NCBI GenBank assembly: GCA_964343305.1
Contig: CAYFJO010000041.1
Coordinates: 1 to 42,948, forward strand
From: CAYFJO01 sp964343305
Lineage (GTDB): Bacteria > Planctomycetota > Planctomycetia > Pirellulales > Pirellulaceae
Length of the DNA: 42,948 nucleotides
Direction: 5' to 3'
Made by a program: the position numbers and the translations under genes. The notes under the pieces were generated by a model. The model saw only the letters and a list, made by a program, of their open reading frames with translations. It made no database searches and was not told the origin of the DNA. Numbering within the stretch: position 1 is the stretch's first letter; every line of letters begins with the position of its first letter. This document shows, piece after piece, positions 16,178-23,300 of this stretch.

Positions 16178-17617
16178 TTACGGTCGCCAGGGTTCCGGCC
16201 CGTCGCCTCTGCGTTGCAGGAACTTCGCATCGACATCCTTATACCACGCATGAAGTTTCTTTCGCATCGTTGCCACCTGGTCTGGCATTTGTTTGGCGAG
16301 ATCCTTTCGTTCGCCAACATCTTTGCTCAAGTCGTAAAGGTGCACGCGACCGTCTTCGTAGCGTTCGATCAGTTTCAAATTCCCCACGCGAATCGCTCCG
16401 CCGGGAAAACCGCCTTGGTTGCTGTAGTGCGGATAGTGCCAATACAACGCGTCGCGATCAGTCGTGCCTTCTTGTTTCAAAACTTTGATGAGACTTTTGC
16501 CGTCGATCGGATGCTCGGCCGGTGCGAGGTCGGCGATGTCCAAGATCGTGGGAAAGAAATCTGTGCTGTTAACCGCGTGGTCGCTCACGCTGCCGGGCTC
16601 CGTGATTCCGGGCCATCTGATCAAATACGGTTCGCGAATTCCGCCTTCGTACAGCCAACCCTTGCCGCCGCGCAACGGAAGATTCGACGTGGGCGATCCC
16701 TCCGATGTCGATAGACCGCCGTTGTCCGACATGAACATGACCACCGTGTTGTCCGCCAGTTTAAGATCATCCAGTTTGTCAAGGACCATGCCCACGGCTC
16801 GGTCCATCGATTCCATCATCGCGGCGTAAACTGCATGTTTCTGCAAAATGCGAACGCGACGCGGCCTGTTGCCGAACACTTGTTCTTCCGGTGCAAACTC
16901 TTCGCCCGCGATCTTGTCCGCTTCGGCTTTGTATTTCTCGACCAGCGGCTTAGGTCCCATCAACGGCGTGTGGACCGAGTAAAACGCAAGATACGCAAAG
17001 AATGGATTGTCCTTGTTATCTTCGATGAACTTGTTTGTCTCGTTGGCCAAACGAATCGGCAGATGCTCGCCCTTAGGACCGTCCGGCAAGCGTGGATTTC
17101 CATACGGCGAAAAATACTTGCCGCCAAACCACGGTCCGCCGTGTCTCCAACCGCCTTTGTTTATGTCGAAACCTTGCTTGGTCGGCCAGAATTCTTCGGT
17201 GGGACCAAGGTGCCATTTGCCTGCGAAAAACGTTTTGTAACCCGCCGATTTCATCTCTTCGGCAATGGTCACTTCCTCCAACGGCATACGGTCATTCAGT
17301 GGCGCGGGATTGAATTTGCCAGCGCGCTTGCCCGCAAAGAAATTCGTCGCGTCAACGCGTGTCGGATACTTGCCGGTCATGATGCTGTAACGCGTCGGAC
17401 TGCAGACGGGATTCGCCGCATAGCCATCCGTGAATCGCATGCCTTGGCTGGCCAGCCGATCGACGTTCGGCGTGTTATAGAACGTGTCCGGGTTGTATGC
17501 GCCGATGTCCATGTAGCCCAGGTCGTCGATGAGGAAGAAAACAAAGTTCGGCTGTTTGGCGTTCGATAAAGCGGCCAAGAACGCGACGACAAGCAACGAC
17601 AGACATTTGTACTTCAT
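16178..17617 (-). CDS. Exported type I sulfatase (arylsulfatase A-like)
   Basis: The 479-residue protein starts with a signal peptide (MKYKCLSLLVVAFLAALSNA) and has the sulfatase landmarks in order: calcium-site Asp pair in FFLIDDLGYMDIG (from 27), the formylglycine motif CSPTR with Cys72, GKYPTR, FFAGKWHLG, PFFAYLAFYSVHTPLMGP and MFMSDNGGLS. The C-terminal sub-domain has GNLKLIERYEDGRVHLYDLSKD. It hydrolyses sulfate esters, probably on polysaccharides such as algal polymers, after Cys72 has been converted to formylglycine by an enzyme not in this window. It begins 24 bases after the stop of the aminotransferase/reductase gene, so it may be read through from the lipopeptide operon, although its function looks unrelated. 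Confidence 0.95.
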   Translation of the reverse strand: MKYKCLSLLVVAFLAALSNAKQPNFVFFLIDDLGYMDIGAYNPDTFYNTPNVDRLASQGMRFTDGYAANPVCSPTRYSIMTGKYPTRVDATNFFAGKRAGKFNPAPLNDRMPLEEVTIAEEMKSAGYKTFFAGKWHLGPTEEFWPTKQGFDINKGGWRHGGPWFGGKYFSPYGNPRLPDGPKGEHLPIRLANETNKFIEDNKDNPFFAYLAFYSVHTPLMGPKPLVEKYKAEADKIAGEEFAPEEQVFGNRPRRVRILQKHAVYAAMMESMDRAVGMVLDKLDDLKLADNTVVMFMSDNGGLSTSEGSPTSNLPLRGGKGWLYEGGIREPYLIRWPGITEPGSVSDHAVNSTDFFPTILDIADLAPAEHPIDGKSLIKVLKQEGTTDRDALYWHYPHYSNQGGFPGGAIRVGNLKLIERYEDGRVHLYDLSKDVGERKDLAKQMPDQVATMRKKLHAWYKDVDAKFLQRRGDGPEPWRP

Positions 17618-17641
17618 GGGGAGTTTTCCAATGGATTGTGT

Positions 17642-20374
17642 TCAAAGAATCACTTCGAAACCGTGCTTGCTGGCCAATGTATCGAGTTGAGCCACGGTTT
17701 CAAGGTCCAGCGTTGCAGACAATTCGCGGGGGATCTTGTCCGGCTCCAGCGCCCAAACCATTGTTTCGGCTGTACAAGCAAATGTTCGATCGGGCTCTGG
17801 CCCCGCGTAAACTTCGAAGTCCGTAGAGCCAGGAACGCGAATGATGCCTCCTTCTATCAGTGTAATATCAGGGCGCTGCTCGGCGACCGAGGCGTGAACA
17901 TTCAGCGGCCGTGACGCGTCGCAAACGATGGCGCTTTGTTTTAGATGTCGCGAATCAATGAAACTGTCCACTTCGCTGGTCGCCGTCACGACGAGATCCG
18001 CCTCGACGAGTGCTTCGATCGAAGTTGCTAGTTGAATCACACCCGACCCGACAAGATCTTCGCTCCGCAAGTGCGTCGAAATGTTCGCTGCCACGTCATG
18101 CAATCGTCGCATCGTCCGCTCGGGATTCTTGTCGCTACCGATCAAAATCAACCGTCCGACTTCCTTGCTCAATGCCATCGCAACTGCTTGACCAATTTGT
18201 CCCGCGCCGCCGAGAACGGCGAGCGTCGACAACTTCATGTCGCGGCCTTGTTGGGCGCAAGTTCGTCGAATCGCATGGACAGACGCGGCGACGGTGAACG
18301 AGTTCCCAGTCGTGATCGGCGGCAAATTCGGTTGATCAAGCGACATGCCGCCTTGGGTCAAGATCGAAGTGAAACCGCCAAGTCCGATGACACTTGCTCC
18401 TTCGTCCGCCGCGGTTTGAACCGCCATCGCGATCAACTCGCGTGCTTCGTCCGTGCCCATCTCGACAAGTTCCTTCGGCGTGTATGGAACGAGCACGAAT
18501 TGCCCCTGAATCCGTTTGCCGGTCTGCGATTGAACTTGCACTTCGCCGATCAGAAACGGATCGACGTAGTCAACCAGTTTCGACTTCAGTTGTGCGAGTT
18601 CATCATCGGAAAACGATTGAAGCGTGTCGTCGAATTGCCGCAGGTCGTTCAGCGATGTTAGGTGAACGATGAAGCCGAACCGGCCGTCGACATGAGGGGT
18701 GGGTTGCGCGTTTGAGACTTCCGAAGTTTCTAAAACTTCGGAAGTCTGAGTTTTGCTCAGTTTTCTGATTCTTGCTTCGTCGAAGCCAATCATCGAGGCC
18801 AGAAAGGCAGCGGTGTTGCGAGCCTGCAAGACACCCAGAGTCCGGTCCAGTGCATCGACGAACAGATCGCACTCTTCACGACCGGCGACCAACGCCGGTT
18901 CGACTCGCATCACGTCACGTCCCATGAACGACGGAGCAACTCGAATGCGTTCGGCGTTGGCCAGATAGCTGATGATCAAGTGAATCAGCAATTGTTGTTC
19001 GCCCAGGAATCCCAGCAATCCGGGCGCATCGCGCAGCGAACTGAAATCAAACACAATACCTTGCAGGTATCCAACTCCTCGCACGCGCTGGATCAAGTCG
19101 GGGTGTTTTTCCTGCAATTGCTTCAAACGCTGCTGTAGATACTCGCCGTTGCTGGCCACGTCGTGAATGAGTTGATTGTTGTTTCTCGTCAACAACTCAA
19201 GACTTGCCAGCCCGGCGTAGCAACCCATCGCGTTGCCTGCCATCGTGGATGAGTGCCGGAGACCGAATCGCTCGGAATAGGCACGTTCGTTACACAAGAC
19301 CGCGCCAATGGGCATCAACCCGCCGCCGAGCGCTTTGGCCAGTGTCATCACATCCGGCACGATGCCGTCGCGCTCGCAGGCGAACATTTTGCCGGTTCGC
19401 CCCAGACCCGTTTGCACTTCGTCGGCGATCATCAACACGTCATGCTCATCACAAATGCACCGCACGTCTGCCAAATAGCCGTCGGGCGGCTGAATGATTC
19501 CAGCTTCTCCCTGTACTGGCTCGACCAAGAACGCGGCATAAAACCCAAGTCGCTGCTCGAAGGCGCGTCGCAGCGCGTCCGCGTCGCCGTACGCAACACA
19601 GTGAAAGTCTTCGCTCGCAACGCCAAAGCCGTCTTTAAAATCGGGATTGCCCGACGTCGACAACGCGCCGAGCGTCAGACCGTGAAAGCCGCCCTCGGTG
19701 GAGACAATGCCGCGCCGATCCGTGGCGCTGCGACACAGTTTGATCGCAACTTCGACGGATTCGGCGCCGCTGTTGCTGAACACCACGTGCGTGAGTTCAT
19801 CCGGCGTGATCTCGATCAAGCGTTTTGCAAGTTGGCCTGCTCCGTCGAGCAACGAATTGGTCGCCAGGTTCGGCCGGCGTTGATCACGCGTTTCTTCCAG
19901 CGCTTGCCAGATCTCCGGCGGATTGTATCCAAATGGCAACGCGCCGTATTGAGAAACAAAATCCAAAATCCGCCGACCCGCTTCGTCGAATAGGAAGCAG
20001 CCCTCGCCACGGACGTAGCAATTGTCTAGTCCAACTCGTGCCAGCAACTCGGACTTGACCGGCTCGACAAACTCGGCATAGGGATGCAAGTTCTCGGTTT
20101 GCTTTCCGCGACGCGACAATCGACCGGTGAATCGATCCAAGATGCGGGCGTCCTTGGCGGCGGTGTTTGTCTCGCCGTTTGAATTCGGTTCGTACCCGTT
20201 GCCCTTCGACTCGCCACGCAAGAGATTCAGCAGTTCCGATTTGTGACGGCGTAGCTGGTCGACGCGGCCTGACGTCATCACTCCGCGAGGTGCCTTGAAT
20301 CGAAGATCATCGCCGTCGACCGTAAACACCACGCCAAGCTGTTGCAATTCGTCCAGCAACGAAGAAGTCGTCAT
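17642..20374 (-). CDS. TubC-type docking domain / class III aminotransferase / acyl-ACP-reductase-like fusion
   Basis: The 910-residue protein has three recognisable parts. Residues 1-55 (SSLLDELQQLGVVFTVDGDD, ending SELLNLLRGE) match the TubC N-terminal docking domain of NRPS/PKS subunits. Residues about 95-520 are a class III PLP aminotransferase: FSNSGAESVEVAIKL, GGFHGLTLGALS, VEPVQGEAGI, IADEVQTGLGRTG and the PLP lysine in MTLAKALGGG. Residues about 570-905 resemble cyanobacterial long-chain acyl-ACP reductase: FGFIVHLTSLNDL, GLGGFTSI, TTGNSFTV, the Rossmann motif LGGAGQIGQAV, and FACTAETM, which corresponds to the FACFAEAM segment holding the reductase's catalytic Cys. The expected chemistry is NADPH reduction of a carrier-bound acyl thioester to an aldehyde, then transamination to an amine. 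It overlaps the upstream NRPS gene by four bases (ATGA), with AAGGAG inside the NRPS end. A palindromic repeat encodes part of the linker (residues 543-553). Substrate and product are inferred. Confidence 0.88.
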   Translation of the reverse strand: MTTSSLLDELQQLGVVFTVDGDDLRFKAPRGVMTSGRVDQLRRHKSELLNLLRGESKGNGYEPNSNGETNTAAKDARILDRFTGRLSRRGKQTENLHPYAEFVEPVKSELLARVGLDNCYVRGEGCFLFDEAGRRILDFVSQYGALPFGYNPPEIWQALEETRDQRRPNLATNSLLDGAGQLAKRLIEITPDELTHVVFSNSGAESVEVAIKLCRSATDRRGIVSTEGGFHGLTLGALSTSGNPDFKDGFGVASEDFHCVAYGDADALRRAFEQRLGFYAAFLVEPVQGEAGIIQPPDGYLADVRCICDEHDVLMIADEVQTGLGRTGKMFACERDGIVPDVMTLAKALGGGLMPIGAVLCNERAYSERFGLRHSSTMAGNAMGCYAGLASLELLTRNNNQLIHDVASNGEYLQQRLKQLQEKHPDLIQRVRGVGYLQGIVFDFSSLRDAPGLLGFLGEQQLLIHLIISYLANAERIRVAPSFMGRDVMRVEPALVAGREECDLFVDALDRTLGVLQARNTAAFLASMIGFDEARIRKLSKTQTSEVLETSEVSNAQPTPHVDGRFGFIVHLTSLNDLRQFDDTLQSFSDDELAQLKSKLVDYVDPFLIGEVQVQSQTGKRIQGQFVLVPYTPKELVEMGTDEARELIAMAVQTAADEGASVIGLGGFTSILTQGGMSLDQPNLPPITTGNSFTVAASVHAIRRTCAQQGRDMKLSTLAVLGGAGQIGQAVAMALSKEVGRLILIGSDKNPERTMRRLHDVAANISTHLRSEDLVGSGVIQLATSIEALVEADLVVTATSEVDSFIDSRHLKQSAIVCDASRPLNVHASVAEQRPDITLIEGGIIRVPGSTDFEVYAGPEPDRTFACTAETMVWALEPDKIPRELSATLDLETVAQLDTLASKHGFEVIL
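18715..18747. repeat. In-frame palindromic repeat inside the aminotransferase/reductase gene
   Basis: AGACTTCCGAAGTTT (18715-18729) and its exact complement (18733-18747) enclose only CTA. It encodes residues about 543-553 (SEVLETSEV region) of the linker between aminotransferase and reductase domains. The same 15-base arm with a TCCG loop occurs at 32266-32299 in an intergenic region, so this is a dispersed repeat that has entered a coding sequence without breaking the frame. Confidence 0.85.
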
Positions 20375-23300
20375 ATCACTCCTTCTTCGAACTCATCTTG
20401 CGGCTGGAGTTGCGGCGAACCATATGTTGGTGGATGGCCATTGCCGTTGGTCGTGGGGAATCTTGATTGTGCGAGTTGGTCGATCGTTCCGTTGCGAAAG
20501 AAATCGGCAAACGACGGACGCCAGCCCAAATCGCGTTCCATGCGGTTGGCCACACGGGCGATCTCCATCGAGCTAACGCCCAATTCCAGCAGGTTCGCGC
20601 TGGTTTCGACGGACGGGATCGCGAGTTCGTCGGAGATGAGCGCCGCGAGTTGGCTGGCAAAGTCATCGTTCGATGGGGTGTTGTTCATTGCGATCGATTG
20701 CGTCGGCGCGGTGGATAGCGAGGCCAGCGTCTTGCGATCGATTTTGCCGTTGGGCGTCAGTTGCAAACTTTCCACCGGCACGATGGACGAGGGGATCATG
20801 TACGGCGGAAGATGATCGCGGAGATGGCTTTGAAGATGCGCGGGGTCGATCTTGCCGTTGCTCGGCACGACGAAGGCCACCAGCCGCTTGGTGTGTTCGT
20901 CGTCGCCGCTGACCACGACCACGGCTTCTTTCACGAGCGCGTGTGATTGGAGCGTCGTTTCGATGTCGCCCAGTTCGATGCGATGGCCGCGGATCTTCGT
21001 TTGATGGTCGATGCGGCCCAAGAATTCCAAGCGGCCGTCGTCCAACGTGCGGACCAAGTCGCCCGTTCGATAAAGTCTTGAGAGGTAGCCGGAGTCGTGA
21101 GACTTCGGTCCAGCGCAAAGATCCGAACTCTCACGAGTCCGGCTACGGAATGGATCGCTGATGAAGCGGTCGGCGGTCAAATCCGGCTTGTTGTAATAGC
21201 CGCGCGTGACGCCGTCGCCACCAATGAGCAACTCGCCGGGAACGCCAACGGGCAGCGGCTGGAAGTTGCGGTCGACGACATAGACCTGTGTGTTTGTGAT
21301 GGGCCGGCCAATCGTCACGTCCACACCGCTGACAAGTTGCTCGGTGGTTGACCAAATCGTTGTTTCCGTCGGGCCGTACATATTGTAGACATCGCCGGCC
21401 ATTTGTTCGGTCAACTCGCGTGCCAGATCCTGCGGCATCGCGTCACCGCCGATGAAAATCTTTTTAACCGTCGATAGCGCTTGTCGAGCATCAGCGTCGT
21501 CGATCAACATTCGCATCAACGGCGGCGTACACTGGAAATGCGTCACGCCATGATGCTCGATCTGGTGTGCGATGCTGTTTTCAGAATGGTCGATGGCCGC
21601 CGCAAGCGGGTCGGTCAAAATCACAACCGTGTATCCGCGCGACAACGTCCACAGCAATTCAAAGACCGAAATGTCGAACGAGATGCTGGTGACCGCCAGC
21701 CAAACGCCTGGCTCCGGACTCGATTGCAATGCATCCATGCCGACGAAGAAGTTCGCCAGATTGCGATGTGTCACCATCACGCCTTTGGGCTTGCCGGTCG
21801 ATCCCGACGTGTACAGGACGTAGGCCAAGTCCTCGGACGAACCGCCGTGATTCACCGGGTTCGCTTGATCGTCCAGCGTCGATGTGTTCAACAAGACTTG
21901 CCAGATGTTATCCGGAATTCGATCCGCGTTTTGCCGAGACGAAATGACGCAACGAACCGTCGCGTCGTCCAGAATCAACTGTTGTCGTGCCGGCGGATAA
22001 GTGGGATCGACGGGAACATAGGCGGCCCCTGCTTTCAAGACACCGAGTAAGGCAACCGCGACATCCAGCGACCGATCGAGCAAGATGCCGACCAGATCGC
22101 CAGCTCGCACGCCTTGCTCGACCAGCATCTGTGCCAACGCATTTGATCGGTCATTAAGCTGCCGATATGTCAGTTGCTCGTCCCCGCAAACAACGGCGAT
22201 CGAATCGCCACGCTGATTGACTTGCCGGGCAAACATTTCGTCGACACGATCGGGTGAATACGAGACTTCGGTGGCATTCCAATCGACCAGCAACTGTTGT
22301 CGTTCGTCCTGGGCAAGCAACGACAACTTTGCGAGCGGCTCATCGGTGTTTTCAACAAGGCTTGACAGCAACGTCGTGTAGTGGCGGATCAAACGCTCGA
22401 TCGTGGTTGGTTCGAACAACTCGCGGTCAAATTGAACGTGTCCGCGAAGTCGGTCGCCAGCACGCCGGATGGACAAAGCGAGATCGACCATCGCCGCTCC
22501 GTTGTTCGCTTCGGCCGGCTTAATCACCAAACCGTTTTCGGCGGTCAAAGTGGGCACCTCGTCCTGCATGTCGAACATGACTTGATAGAAACGCGGCCGG
22601 CCGACGGAGCGAGGTTCGTCAAGCTGCTCGGCGATCGCGTGAGAACTTGCCTCTTGATGCTTCTGCGCCTGCACGACTGCCGTTCTTGTACGGCTTACCA
22701 ATTCGGCGATGTCTTCTTCGTGCGACAGTTCTACGCGGATCGGCAGTGGATTCATCAGCGGACCCACCACCTCGCGCAAAGCAGCCTGATTGCGTCCGGA
22801 AAATGGAACACCCACCGTGATGTCCTTTTGCCCCGTGTAGCGATACAACAATGTTTGGAATCCAGACAGCAATGTGACGAATGGCGTCACACCCAATTGG
22901 CGGCTGAATTCAAACAGCGCTTCCGTCACTTCGGTGGGAAATTCAAATTCGAGTTGGTCTCCCTCAAAACTCGGCATGGTTGCCCGCGGATGATCGCAAG
23001 GCAATTCCAAGACCGCAGGCGGATCGCGGAATGCTTGCGGACCGCTGTCGCCATTTTTCGACGATGGTGGTACACCGTCCGCGGTCAACAACGATGCAAA
23101 CTGGGTCTTCGCCTCGACGTTCGGCGGCGATTGGCCCTGGCAGATGGCTTGATAGGCTGCGACGAATTCGTGGCACAACACTCCCATGGACCATCCGTCA
23201 CTGATCAGATGGCTGATCGTCACGGCCAGTTGATGCCGCTGGTTGGCGAGTCGCAACAGCGTGGCACGCATCATCGGAGCCAATGACGGATCGAATCGTT

